Assembly (NCBI GenBank): GCA_029948255.1
Contig: JALIZF010001460.1
Location: forward strand, 124,001-188,000
DNA from: Telmatactis stephensoni
Taxonomy: Eukaryota > Cnidaria > Anthozoa > Actiniaria > Isophelliidae
Reading direction: 5' to 3'
DNA: 64,000 bases
Of this stretch, positions 21,132 to 33,079 are shown in pieces. Position 1 is the stretch's first letter; each line of letters starts with the position of its first letter. The translations under genes were made by a program, and so were the position numbers. The notes beneath the pieces are model-generated. The model searched no databases. It had not been told where the DNA came from and was given only the letters and a program-made list of their open reading frames with translations.

Positions 21132-21314
21132 ACTGTCACGCATTGTCACGCAACTTGCCGCTGTTGAACTAATACTGTATACTTTGTTTTTCTGTAGCTG
21201 CTAAACAAAGATAACATTTGATGAAGCTTGTAGAAGAATACTCATTAAGCACAAGAACCACTCAAGACTTTATTTTATATATTCTATTAGACTAACCCCT
21301 AAAAAAAGAAAAAG

Positions 21315-21703
21315 CCCGGCCATACCAATCGATAAAAATCGATCATCGGAAACTAATCGAATTAATCGATATTAATCAATATTAATCACTTGATTAGTAT
21401 TGATTAATATCGGAAATCGATGAAAATCGATACTCACAACCCAAGTTACTCTAATCATATCGATTATTATCGATTATCATCGATTATCATCGATTTTCAT
21501 CGATTATTATCGATTCTTACATTCGCCACGGGTTTGAAACTTATCGATAAAAATCGATGATAATCGATAATAATCGATACTCACACATTTCTGAGTTATC
21601 GATTTTCATCGATTTCCGATATTAATCGATTGATTAATATTGATTATTATCGATTATTATCGATTTTTATCGATTATCGGAATTATCGATTGGTATGGCC
21701 GGG
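21315..21703. mobile_element. 389-bp palindromic element rich in ATCGAT
   Basis: Inverted ends cccggccataccaatcgata / tatcgattggtatggccggg, interior made almost wholly of ATCGAT-, TTATCGAT- and ATTAATCGAT-type units on both strands, so the element can fold on itself. Perfect 7-bp flanking duplication gaaaaag at 21308-21314 and 21704-21710. The surrounding DNA also repeats: agcttgtagaaga and attctattagacta occur on both sides (21222-21295, 21727-21805). Confidence 0.75.
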
Positions 21704-22397
21704 GAAAAAGCCAATCACATCACATGCAGCTTGTAGAAGACCGGGAGAAGAATGCTTATCCGAACAAGAACCAGCTACTCAACACTTTTATTCTATTAGA
21801 CTAGCCCATACCAAAGAAACGGCCAATCACATTTCATGCAGATTGTACGTAGAAATGATAACCACAAGATCCCACCCGACTAGCAAGACTATAAGACTTA
21901 TTACTCGTGCCCAGGCCTTTAGGCCGGGAACGAGTTATAAAATGCAAATGTTTTTTTTTTTCTCTTTTCGTCGCCAGAAGAGGCCTTTCTTGCGCAATCG
22001 GTCACGTGTTAAAGCTCCTGATTGGTTCAGAGCGCAAGAAACAATGCCCTTCATTCATCACCTTTGAGCGAGTGCGAACTCTTCGAAGGTCTTCGAAGTA
22101 AACGCCAGTCAGGAACTTTAGGAATGCAAGATGGCGGACAGCCCAAAAAATAGCTTTCAGAGACAGGCTTTTCCAGCAGTGAGACAATAGAAAATGGAGC
22201 TTTTAACTCGAGATATACCTAGACACTTATAAGAGCTTCAGAATGGGCTGTTATTTTGAGCTTGATCTCCAATACTTTGACCAAATATCGAACTCCGATG
22301 GAGTACTTGAAAACTGAAGCTCTTGCGACTCGTAACAATTCCTTTGAGCTGGAAATCTACGAATTTCTCACCCTACATGTTGCTAAACGAACGCATA

Positions 22398-23183
22398 TAG
22401 AGGCAAGTCAATTATATTTTTCATTCAAGCATTCAAGAGATCTTGAGACGTTTTTGTAATGAATTTTAACACAATTCTGGCCAGACAATTTATTTATATA
22501 TTTTCATGGAATCAAGGCTCTATTTGACCTGATGCGTTTGGTCACGTAATAGATAAAACATCTGAAACATGAACGCCGAAAAAATACACGATTTGTTATT
22601 GTGTCAAAAACGTCGTTGTAGAAGTCTTTACAGCAAACAATTGAGATATATAGTGAAATAAAAAGTTGAATAAACTGGTATATTTTTGCATGTTGGGATA
22701 AAGGCAAACACTAAGCTGCTGACAGAAAAATTGACTAATCAGATATTCTCTAAAAAGGTCAAAAAAGGTCTTTATTATATGTTACGGATATAGAGGCAAG
22801 TCAATTATATTTTTCATTCAAGCATTCAAGAGATCTTGAGACGTTTTTGTAATGAATTTTAACACAATTCTGGCCAGACAATTTATTCATATATTTTCAT
22901 GGAATCAAGACTCTATTTGACCTGATGCGTTTGGTCACGTAATAGATAAAACATCTGAAACATGAACGCCGAAAAAATACACGACTTGTTATTGAGTGTC
23001 AAAAACGTCGTTGTAGAAGTCTTTGCAGCAAACAATTGAGATATATAGTGAAATAAAAAGTTGAATAAACTGGTATATTTTTGCATGTTGGGATAAAGGC
23101 AAACACTAAGCTGCTGACAGACAAATTGACTAATCAGATATTCTCTAAAAAGGTCAAAAAAGGTCTTTATTATGTTACGGTTA
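22398..23183. repeat. Recent 393-bp tandem duplication
   Basis: 22401 onward (aggcaagtcaattatatttt) is repeated from 22794 with only a few substitutions and small indels over ~390 bp. No gene is present in either copy; the shared open frames are short and unlike any family I know. Confidence 0.9.
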
Positions 23184-24739
23184 AGTGAAGAATGCGTGAA
23201 ACGGCTCGGGGAAGAGTACGCACGGGGCCGGTCACTGAAGGGCTCCCGGGGCACGAGTGAACGCACGTGTGCGTCTTGTTTGAATTTGTCATTAGTACAG
23301 CAAAAATGTCACTGCATGCTTGGAGCTTCATTTTGAAATTGTAAATGCTAATTATATATTCACTTACATTAGTTTTTATAACTGTATGTGTTACGAACTG
23401 CATAAACTTTTTTACTGATGTAGAAGCTTTGCAACATAAAATTTTACTTCACAATTGAATTTGCTTTGTTTATGTGAGCAGCTGACCACCATTAGGGGAA
23501 TCCCCGTTATCAACCAATGAAATCACGCCGTTTCATTCAGAAAGAAGCTAGAGCCTGCGTTCGAAACCACTCGCATATTTCTGGCGGTGTAGGCAGTTCA
23601 TAACGAAACCTTTCCGAATCACCACTGTGTGATTCTTCTTTTTTCAGGTTTTCATATTAAAACGATTTGTTATGTTACTCACTCGCTATTAGCGAACTTG
23701 AGATCCCGCTACGAGTACGAGCTCTTGACATCGGGAATCGATCTCTCCCATGACTTTTGGAACTTTTGGTTGAGAACTTAATCACAGCTCCTTTAAAATG
23801 AAGAACATTTATAAAAATGATCAAACACTCATGAAATATATAAAACATTCTAAACAATCAGAAAACGGGAGAACCTGGGAAAAAACATTAAAGCAAGGGA
23901 GAGATCGAACAAACTACTCGCAGTTATCCGCGGAGAATCAAATGAAACATTGTTCAAAATCCCAAATATTAGCAGTAAAAAAAAATTTCCAACAAAACTT
24001 GGATAAATGTACCCTGGTGTGGCAGAGGCTTTCCTTGTTTTTCCATTTTTTTAAATATATTTTTCGAGCCGCGTAGCAGTGTGATATGTATTTTTGTTAT
24101 TATTATTATTTTTGTGGTGTCAGTTTTTGCTGTCTTTATTATAGTCTTAGCTCATAATTTGACTATTACACATTTTAAAACTACTAGTATTTATTTGGGG
24201 TTTTATGAAAACCAATCTATCATCACACACCTTAGAGGAAAACTGTTGTCTTACATCAAATGCTGTAATGGCAACAGTGCATTTGTACACATAGTTGTAT
24301 TTATCAGCCTGCATGGTTCGTTTGGGAAGGAAGGGAAAGGAATGGGAGAGGGAAAGGGATGCGGAATGTGATGGGAAAGAAGAGAGAGAGTTTCTACCTT
24401 CATTTCCTCACCACTCCTCTCCTCCTTTCCCCTACCCTCTCCTGTCAGAGTCAGCCATACAGGATCAGTATTGCATTTACAGACAAATAAATTTAATAGT
24501 TGTATTATATTTAGTACACACTCCATACAGACAGAAAACTATCAGAATGTATAGTATTACACTAACACAGGAACATTCCTAGCTTAGGTCAAACTTTGGT
24601 ATTACTTGGGGACTTTTCAGTGTACAAAATGTAGCAAGAACAACCTTAATGTTTGCTTTTTGCAACATTGCAGAGAAATTTCAGATTCTACAGAATCCAT
24701 GTTTATATTATATAGTAAAAGCATTATTTGAAATCTATG
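23184..24739. other. Intergenic DNA without a supported gene
   Basis: No coding exon recognised. 24328-24460 holds a purine-rich block (gggaaaggaatgggagaggg) followed by its near-complement, pyrimidine-rich. Confidence 0.4.
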
Positions 24740-25098
24740 TGAATGAGCTTTTATCAGATATTTTTAAATTCGTAAAACAGAAAAAGAATTACCATAGCTG
24801 GAAAGAGCATGTTAAAATTTGCACGACAGTGAAGTTTGAAGGAATTAAATCCAAAACTTGCGAGAATATGAATTTTTGAAAAGTGTGAATTTGTAAGAAA
24901 ACCTTTAGCATCTCTAACTTGCCTACCAGCGAATGTTTTCATACAAAATTTCGATTTCAGAAAATTCATATCTTCGTGAATTTGAAAGTTACTTCATTCA
25001 AACTTCACAGTTTTATTAATTTTGATGTGCTCTTTCCAGCTATGGTGATTATATTTATGTACTTTGACTTTTGGAATTACATGATAAAAGCTCATTCC
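24740..25098. mobile_element. Foldback MITE with ~160-bp diverged arms
   Basis: gaatgagcttttatca at 24741 is matched in inverted orientation at 25083-25098, and homology continues inward through ccatagctggaaagagca (24793; inverted ~25034) and gtgaagtttgaa (24830; inverted ~25000). The arms are about 160 bp with many substitutions. It lies 90 bp beyond the end of SPATA24. Confidence 0.75.
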
Positions 25099-25187
25099 AT
25101 TTGAAAATGTTGTACAATTTTTATAAATAAATGCACCAGTGCAATATAACCTTCAGTATTGACATTTCATTAATCATAAATGGCTCA

Positions 25188-28100
25188 TCATCTAAATGTA
25201 ACTCTTTTTTGTCTCTTCACAAGACTGTCTTTGGGTATTTGTGTGTTCATCACTATATATCTTTCTTGCTGTCTTTGAATTTCCAACTCTGATAACTGTT
25301 GCTTGTGGTTTTGTTTCTGCTTTGCAAGTCGAGTTTTAAGGTCTTTGATTTTAGCATCTTTGGAATTTAAAATGTCATCTTGTTTACTGCAAATGACTTC
25401 CATTTCTGCATTAAAAAATAAGAATTCATGGGGTCATTTTCTTTGGTTTCAAAATGAGTCATTGGATTCTGGACTGTACTGTAGAGTATGTATATAAAAG
25501 ACCAGCCATGGTTCCCACTATCTCTTGTTGGTAAAATAGAATTCCCTGAATTCCACTAAAAAACAGTACAGATGCTGTATTCAAGAGGCAAACTAAATTT
25601 TGGTAAAATAGTTAATTAAAGGGTGCTGTAAGTGGTCCCCCTAAAACTCAGCATGCAGTTGTTGCAACATTTTGGTGGAATTTCACAGGATCTGCAAAGT
25701 ATTGAAAGAGGGTTTTTTCTTTCTTTTTTCCTCTCATTTCTTTCCATTCCTTTAGTTTCCTTTTTGTTTTGTTTTGTTTTGTTTTTCTTTTAAATTACTG
25801 TAAACTAATGAAATCTTTGGCTTACAAGGAATCACTGTCTTGTAATAGTCTTGCATTGACTATTTTCCACCCACAGACATAATTTCTTCTAATTATGTTA
25901 GACAGCTATTAAAATATGCTACCTCCACATTTGTTCATAAATTGTGCTTTAGCTTGGGATTCCTCAGTGGCAATATGCTTTAAGTTTCCAAACCTATACA
26001 AAATAGAAAGAACACCTTAAATAAACAATTCAGACTCCACTGATAAGCTATCTTTTACATTATGGTTCATGTTATAAATTTTTAAGGTAAAATTTATGGT
26101 TTTATGATGAGTAAGTTAATTAAGTCTTAGGTTTAGTTATAGAGGATTAATCAAAGAAAGTTGATCAAGAAAGTAAAACATAATGATCTTAAAGAATTAA
26201 ACCAACATGCCGCAATGCATTGCAATAAATTAAAGCTTAAAAAAACAAAACCAGGTATTGATAATCAGCTGTAAATGTAATAATAATAATGTAATATCCC
26301 CAATTAGCTCTAGATAGGTTTATCTATCTATCTTTTGCAGGAGAAAATCTAACTGTGATATCCTGTCAATACTACAGTTGATCAATAAACAGTAATGTTA
26401 TTGGATGAGGTTTTATGACAACTGATGACATAATTATTCATAATTTTGTCATTTGAGACATTGATAATTCCTGATTGATATCATCAAAGCTTTAAAGTTC
26501 AAAAAGAAGAAAATTATTTCACTTTTGACAGCCTGTACAAGTTGTTTGTTTGAAAGCAAAACAGTCTAGCTTTTGTTCTTACCATAGCTAAGAACTTTAC
26601 AAGTGACTTTTCACTTGGATATGCATACATGTGCGGTCATGACACCAGAATTCAATAATTGTTTTAGTATACATTGTCTGACTGTGTGGATTATAAGATA
26701 AAAATATTTTTTTAGAAAAGTTCACAACTGATTTCTGAATGATAATGACAGCACTGTAGCAATTAATCTTACTACAAAAGTTAACAACTACTGTAAGCAG
26801 GCTTTTGCAGATAACCCGAACAACAAAGTTCTGAAAGATATCACTGGCATGCACTAACGGTTAGAACTATCTTAAAGTTCTCAACCAACAAGAATACACT
26901 CAGATACTGACTACAATGATGTACAGTAATCTTCAAGACAGCAAGGCAAAGATGATGCCATCACAGAACCAATTCTAGCAGATTTCATGTGACTATATGA
27001 AAACAGCACTGCCCTGTTATGGAACAATTATGGCATAGGAATCTTGAATGTTTTCAGTAGACATCAGCATGGCAGGGTCCGTCCCACACTCACACGAAAT
27101 CTGTTCTATTAATTGTAAATCTTGTATAATGTATATAATTATATACATACGCTTTTTCAAATGATGTTTTTTCTCTCTGTAGTTGTTTGTTCAGAATATC
27201 AATTTCTCCAAGAGCAAATTCCAGCTTTTCACTTTCACTTGCAAGTTTAGCTTTTGTTTTGATGTGTTCAAGCTTCTCATCCTGTAATAAGGCACGACCT
27301 TCAGTTAACACTTAGTACATAATAGAGTGGTTAAGCAAACACTACAATGAGAAAGAATAATATAACTGTACATGCAGCTGATGAACTCTTAATTGATGAT
27401 GGTCACTGATGCCAAGAAGAGGATGTAAAAACAAGGAAAATGGCATCTTTGGAGTTGTGGCATTGTCATTCTAGGCATGCAATGAAGCCTGAATGTAATA
27501 ATAAATTATTTGCCATCTCACATTCTGGTTTGATGTTGGCAGCTTTGTATTAATTTGCTAAATATTACTCTTACTAATAAACTATATGACTTGATCTCTA
27601 CTTTATAATTTCATTTCTGCTAGTAGTGATCCAGTTTTGAGTTAATTGGTACTAAGTGTTAGCCTTGATTCCACATGTAAACACTGTTCTCAACAGGTTA
27701 ATAAAAAATCTGTGGAATTTCCAAGTATACATTTTGTTCATTTATGTGATTGTACTCTTTACCTTTTCATGGCTGTCACTAACTCAATGGAGGCTAACAC
27801 TGAGTTAAAAGGGAACCCAAAATGGGAGCATAGAAAATTCTTTCAAATGCCTAGGAAAAAGACACCATCATGGTACAACCTACACTATTACAATAGAAAT
27901 TTTGAAACTTTTTATAACGAAATTGAAAATGATAAACTCACAGAATAATACAGACTCTGTTTTACATTCATGGTAAAACTGCTTGTTTTTGAAATGTTTT
28001 AATTAGTAAGAAGACTTGAAAGAATGTCCATTTTGTACAAAGAATCCTATTCCAAATGGGGCTGAATTGGAAAAATGTTGAGCCTGTGAAGCTATTAAAA

Positions 28101-29112
28101 TCAGTGTGTGTTAAATATTATTTTTCCAGCTTAGTCGACAGTTGGCATTTTGCTGCATGCAGACACATGGAGTAAATGAGAGTCTTACACCTAAACAAGG
28201 ATTAGGTACTAATGAGTTGAAAGTGATACAATCTTGGACAAAACTACTTGAGACATAGGAAAACATTATACTCCCACCGAGTAGATTTTTTTAGCAAAAC
28301 TTTATCAACCCCCTTTCTCCATTCACAGGATCATTCTTAGAGGGTTGTAAATTCACAAAAACTGATTTCAGTGGTTCAACAACATTGATGTGAGGGGAGG
28401 GTGATATTGAGAAAAATTGCTTGCTGTTAGAATTACCAAAAGAAAAACAATCTTATTTTATTTCTTCATTAAGAAAATTTGCTTATTCTTTGAACACATT
28501 GGTAGGGCTTCCTGGTCTAAAACCTCTTGAGAAAACTTGCATTTGGTACTGTCAATTTTTGATATAAACAAAAAGAGTTAGATTATTTTAATTTATTATA
28601 CAGTAAAACCTGCATAAAAGAAACTGAGGATTAAGAACCTCCAGGCTGAAAACTGAGCAATTAAGCACCCAAAAAGAACCAGCCATACATTTTATATAAA
28701 ACCATTTCAGCCTGTCACAGAAAATCACGGATTTGTTATGCAGGTTTTTACTGTATTAATATTACTGTATTATAACTTTTTTTACCTCAAGTTCTCTTGA
28801 TACTCTTTCAAATTCACGAAGAGGGACCAGATTTTCATTCTTTGAACTGCACTAAGGAAAAACAGCCTGTGTTTAAACTAAGCGTTATATAGATCTTACA
28901 TGCATATGTAGGTGGAAATTCGGAGACATTTTGGGTCATTGTTTGTAACCTCGTGAGTTATTTTTGAGTTGACCTGGAATCAATCGAGCACAACACTACA
29001 GCAAAGACAATTTCATAGTTACCATGGCTCTAGATTTAGCCAGCATACTTTCTTGTATTCTAATAAGATCCTGTAGTTGTCGATTTACAATCAAATAACT
29101 TTCTTGCTCCAT
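25188..29112 (-). CDS. SPATA24: SPATA24, spermatogenesis-associated protein 24
   Basis: Five coding exons on the minus strand, all with GT-AG borders and consistent phase: 29112-29023, 28851-28786, 27281-27151, 25993-25923 and 25405-25188, giving 191 residues (the human protein has about 205). Diagnostic stretches are SEKLEFALGEIDILNKQL followed by REKTSFEKA in exon 3, and SKQDDILNSKDAKIKDL and EIQRQQERY in exon 5, which align closely with vertebrate SPATA24. The protein is almost entirely coiled coil. In mammals it is testis-enriched, nuclear and binds DNA and TBP-family proteins; the same role here is inferred. The start is the first ATG of exon 1. Introns 2 and 3 each contain a MITE (28601-28753 and 26975-27107). 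No canonical polyadenylation signal was seen. Confidence 0.87.
26975..27107. mobile_element. MITE family A, copy 1 (SPATA24 intron 3)
   Basis: Ends agcagatttcatgtgact and its near-inverse cacgaaatctgttct. The same terminal sequence is found at 30764, 37135, 41876 and 50267. Confidence 0.6.
28601..28753. mobile_element. 153-bp MITE with TA target site (Tc1/mariner-like)
   Basis: Inverted ends cagtaaaacctgcata and tatgcaggtttttactg, flanked by TA at 28599-28600 and 28754-28755. It lies in SPATA24 intron 2, about 30 bp from the donor of exon 2. Confidence 0.75.
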
Positions 29113-29262
29113 GTTTTTATGAAGTCTTCCAGGTTGTTGTTGGTAATTTGTTGGTTGTTGTATGTTGATTTCTTTTTTCGCGCGCTTCAGAGAGTAGAGA
29201 GGAACTAGTATTCAGGAATCTCATGCATTAATAGCGCAGGAAGCCCAACCAACACCATCACT

Positions 29263-29349
29263 GAGGCCTCATTTATATAACGTCCTCGGAGACCCAGGGC
29301 GTCAGGGAGGGGGGAGGGGAGCGGAGGACGCATTTATAAATGAATCCTC
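29263..29349. mobile_element. Short palindromic MITE with G-rich core
   Basis: gaggcctcatttatataacg at 29263 is inverted at 29328-29349 (catttataaatgaatcctc). The loop is a G-rich stretch (gggaggggggaggggagcgg). Confidence 0.55.
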
Positions 29350-30590
29350 TACAGTAAATGGATACCTCTCTATATCGGACCCATATGGACACCTTTCGGC
29401 GGCCCTTTGGTGTCCGTTTTTACGGAGGTTCCATTTTACATTTGAAGTGTAATTTTCACAAAAATTGCTAGCAAAAAATAGACCACCAAAACCTCGGAAT
29501 TAAAACTTTGTTCCAGAAAAATCCAAAATGCAAAAGCTAAAGAACCTTTTCCCCAGGATTTTGAATCATTTGAGCAGAAACGTACATAAAAGTAACACAT
29601 TAGCCGACTTGGTCAGTGGTAAATGTGTTTCATGGGAAAAGCTTTAATTTTGCTAAGCAGAGTGGGGGACGGGATCCATGAGGATTGGGGCGGGGGGATT
29701 TTAGTCGAAGCAAAAGGGGGGATCAGGGGATCACTCGGTCTTTATCATATTGAAGAGGGGGATCACCGTGCGGCCTCTGAAAGATTTGCGCGCAAGCTAG
29801 ACGAAGCATGGGTAGGCACAGTGCAGCTGCTTACTGTATCTGAGCCTTTATATTACTTTTTTGTAAACTATTTCCTTCAAATTTGATTTTATTTTAAAAT
29901 TTCAGTGAAAATAACTCACATCATAGTCTCCTGCTCTGACACGTACAGTCATGTAGTTTCGTCACATAAGAGACTACATGGCTGTACTGTTTAACAGACT
30001 GTTCGCATCAACGTTACACACGTTCACACAGTCAAATATATACGGCGGACAACAGGAAAACCTTTTCTGCGACATTGCGCTTAGCAATTAAAGTTGCTAC
30101 GTGTGTTCACTTGTGCACGGAGTTGCAGGCTTTCGATCGAGTTCCTGCAATGTTTCACGCAGCATTCAGAAATAATGGCCATACGGTGCAATTTTGTCGC
30201 GCGCAATGTTGCAGAAAAAGTTTCCCCGTTTATGCGCGCCTTATATTAAGCATCGGGCATAAAACGTGATGACGTGAAACACCACGGACTTGCGCGCACT
30301 TACTCCATATCATTTATCAATCACGTGCTCATGTTCGCGTTCTTCACTTGTCAGTTTCGTTGACCCGTCCTACTGCGCTCCCTCACTTATTTACGCTGTT
30401 TGTTCTCCTTTCTTATAAGAGAATGCGCATGATCGGCGACGGACGTTTAAGATCGACCATTGTGAGTTATAAAAGTTAAACAAACGAGAAAAAAAAAATA
30501 CAAATTTATTTAATGTATTTAGGATTTCACCAAAGGTGTACAGAAATCAATTCAGTAAAGCAAGTATGTTAAAAGAATAGCATCACTACA
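29350..30590. other. Intergenic DNA without a supported gene
   Basis: 29660-29780 is G-rich; 29945-29995 forms a hairpin (acagtcatgtagt / actacatggctgt). No coding exon recognised. Confidence 0.4.
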
Positions 30591-30597
30591 TGTCTAA

Positions 30598-30711
30598 GGG
30601 GGTGTTAATTCACATTGCACTAGGATCATCCTATTAAACAGAATGCAGTAAATGTATAGCAGGTAGGATGATTCGCCTGCTAGGATGATCCTAGAGTAAT
30701 ATGAACCCCCC
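30598..30711. mobile_element. 114-bp MITE with ggggg termini
   Basis: gggggtgttaattcacattg with taggatcatcct further in, answered by aggatgatccta and atgaaccccc at the other end; arms about 35 bp. Confidence 0.65.
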
Positions 30712-30763
30712 TACTGCTGGCTGTCAAAGCAAATGGGCATTGTCATATATACAAAGCTTCACC

Positions 30764-30902
30764 AGAGCGGTTTTCATATGAGTGGGAGACAGTACGGTCC
30801 GTACCGTGGCCGTGCAAGTACCGCAATTTCTATAAAAATATTCAAAAATTCTGCCATAACCGTACCGTGACCATAGTTTCCCAGTCATGTAAAAACTGCT
30901 CT
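30764..30902. mobile_element. MITE family A, copy 2
   Basis: agagcggttttcatatgagt at the left, inverted as catgtaaaaactgctct at the right. The core (ataaaaatattcaaaaattc, then taaccgtaccgtg) matches copy 5 at 50267 closely. Confidence 0.75.
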
Positions 30903-31468
30903 AGTTTACACTGTTTTTCATTACAATTAGATTTGATTGATATCCAATATCAACTTTTGTAGCCTCTACATGAATGTAATGACTTGAGAAAAACTAGCAA
31001 TTATACAGTATACATGAGCTGTTTCAATCGCTTGTATAAAAGCTCTGCAATAATGCTTCTGAGCAATCAGCTGCCTCCACTGATGTTAAATCAGTATGAT
31101 AATAGTAATAACTGACTAATCTAGAGATTTCTCTAATAATGACTAATATGTATATATCCACATTATATCAACATTACAGAAACTTGTTAGGTAATATGTA
31201 CCTACAAAATATAGTTTTTGGAAACTAAAATCTTGACTTAAACATGTTAAAATCAGCAATCATTACAACTCTAAAATAGATTAGTACGTCATGTGCAGGT
31301 ATTAATGATGAGCCAAGTAGTCTGAAAGCTTGGATAATAAAAATATCTATTATACATAGAGGAAACGCTTTCACTGTCATATAATTCTAAAGTAATTTGC
31401 TTTTGTTGCTTTTATGAGGGAAGTTGTCTCTTTTGTATATATATATTACCATCACTTCAGATGAAATG

Positions 31469-31553
31469 TAGTCTCCTTCACAGCTGTTTTTAGTCCAATC
31501 ATGCCAGGATTCGCATGGCGTGACAAGACTAAAAAGGGCTGCGAAGGAGACTA
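31469..31553. mobile_element. 85-bp palindromic MITE (tagtctcc family), copy 2
   Basis: Ends tagtctccttcacagctg and cagccc-type inverse gctgcgaaggagacta, with a perfect 9-bp target duplication gatgaaatg at 31460-31468 and 31554-31562. Same termini as the copy at 21068. A 9-bp duplication is characteristic of Mutator-like elements. Confidence 0.85.
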
Positions 31554-31841
31554 GATGAAATGCCAAGACTTAGATTTTGACACTGTAGTTTGTTCTTTGC
31601 ATTGGATGGATTAATAGTTACATTTTACTAGACAATTAAACAAGTGCTATCAGCTAAAGTGGAGGTGGTTGCACCTTATCAGAATCACCTAAGATGGGTA
31701 ATAATCTCAAAAAATCTCAAAAATAAATCATAGGACAAAAACCTTTTTACAATATACAGTATTTGTCCACATTTCTAATTAGTTTGTTCTAAAAGAAGTG
31801 TGGCAGCTTTGCATATGTTTTTAAGTAAAATAAACATGAAT

Positions 31842-33041
31842 TCACAGAGGATCTGAAAGAACATTTCCTCTGCTGGTATACTTTGGGTTGTAAGCAAGAG
31901 ATTTTCTAAAATACAAAGGTTCAACATCCCCTTTGGTATCTTTTAAGAGGTGTGCTTGTTGTGGAGCCTTGCTTTTTTTCTTAAGTCCTAGTTCTTCGAC
32001 GCTGTAATCAAATACAATGTCTTCATCTTTAGGTGGAAGAGTTGCAGACCTTGCAATACTGTTAGTTGGAGTATCGAATCTTCTTTCCACCTCCATTAAA
32101 TCAGGACTAAGTTTTGAAAGCCCCCTTGGCTGCTTCATCTTAAAGTTTGGAACATCTACATAATCATTACTTTTTCTCACTGGGGACTTTGGGACTGGTG
32201 TACTGGAAGGCAAAATATGACGGTTGCTCTGTACCTCCCTATGTGGTAGCTTTCTAGAAGAAAGTGCCTCTGGTGGGAGGTGCTGGCTAGATGGAGATTG
32301 TCGATAAGGTATCATCATTGATGAAGGACTTGCTCTGATTACTTCCATACCTTTCAGTGGTGGTCGGGTTCTCTCGAGTGGAGGTTTTCTCATGTAGTCT
32401 TCTTGTGGAAGTTTTCTCATGTAGTCTTCTTTTCTCACAACAATCATATCTCTAGGGACTAGAGGTCTGTATGGCTTGAAATACTGTTGGTTATAAGTAG
32501 GATGTATTAACTGTAAGTAGACTCTCTGGTTGATTTTAAGCTGCTTTTCAGGGTCTACACCTTTGCCATAGATTGTTGGTGGATCAAAGAACCCCAAGTA
32601 CAGGTTCTGCTTAGTTTTAATTTGTTTATGAGCAGCTTCAATGTCATCAAATTCACTTTGCCTGCTCATACTCTTGGCATGTTTTCTTGATAAAAGTTCA
32701 GGATTTTTCACAAGGAAATGATTGACATCCCTCATAGATCTCAAAGGCTGGGTACCTAATGTACTTGATGATACTGTAGGATTACGACGATAACTTAATG
32801 AACCATTAGGAACTGTCCCTTTTGATTGAAGACCATTACGACTAGTAGGCCTGTGGCCACGAGGTGTTGGAGTGCCTTCAAAACTGAACTGCTGCGCATC
32901 CAAATGAGCTAGTGGTGAAGTTGGTCTATAGCTTGAAACTGTTGCCAGTGAGTCACAGTCATCTCGATTTTCATCATTTTCTCCATGGTTACCACTATAT
33001 CGTGGACTATACTTCTTGGCTATACTGGCAGAATGACCCAT
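31842..33041 (-). CDS. Uncharacterised 399-residue protein, possible N-myristoylation
   Basis: One long coding exon. The start MGHSAS fits the N-myristoylation pattern (Gly2, Ser6), which suggests membrane tethering. The chain is rich in Ser, Pro, Arg and Lys and probably largely disordered. A more conserved-looking block lies around residues 105-205 (LRSMRDVNHFLVKNPELL, NLYLGFFDPPTIYGKG, YNQQYFKPYRPLVPRDM). Residues ~205-222 carry a small duplication (EDYMRKLPQ / EDYMRKPPL). I do not recognise the family. A pyrimidine-rich acceptor (cttttag) at 33072 precedes the ATG by 31 nt, so an upstream untranslated exon is likely; a candidate donor (AAG|GTAAAG) lies at ~35103 on the same strand, which would place the promoter head to head with POLR2B. 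Confidence 0.65.
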   Translation of the reverse strand: MGHSASIAKKYSPRYSGNHGENDENRDDCDSLATVSSYRPTSPLAHLDAQQFSFEGTPTPRGHRPTSRNGLQSKGTVPNGSLSYRRNPTVSSSTLGTQPLRSMRDVNHFLVKNPELLSRKHAKSMSRQSEFDDIEAAHKQIKTKQNLYLGFFDPPTIYGKGVDPEKQLKINQRVYLQLIHPTYNQQYFKPYRPLVPRDMIVVRKEDYMRKLPQEDYMRKPPLERTRPPLKGMEVIRASPSSMMIPYRQSPSSQHLPPEALSSRKLPHREVQSNRHILPSSTPVPKSPVRKSNDYVDVPNFKMKQPRGLSKLSPDLMEVERRFDTPTNSIARSATLPPKDEDIVFDYSVEELGLKKKSKAPQQAHLLKDTKGDVEPLYFRKSLAYNPKYTSRGNVLSDPL

Positions 33042-33079
33042 TGTCTTGTTAATTCAGTCTAGTCCATTATCTAAAAGAA

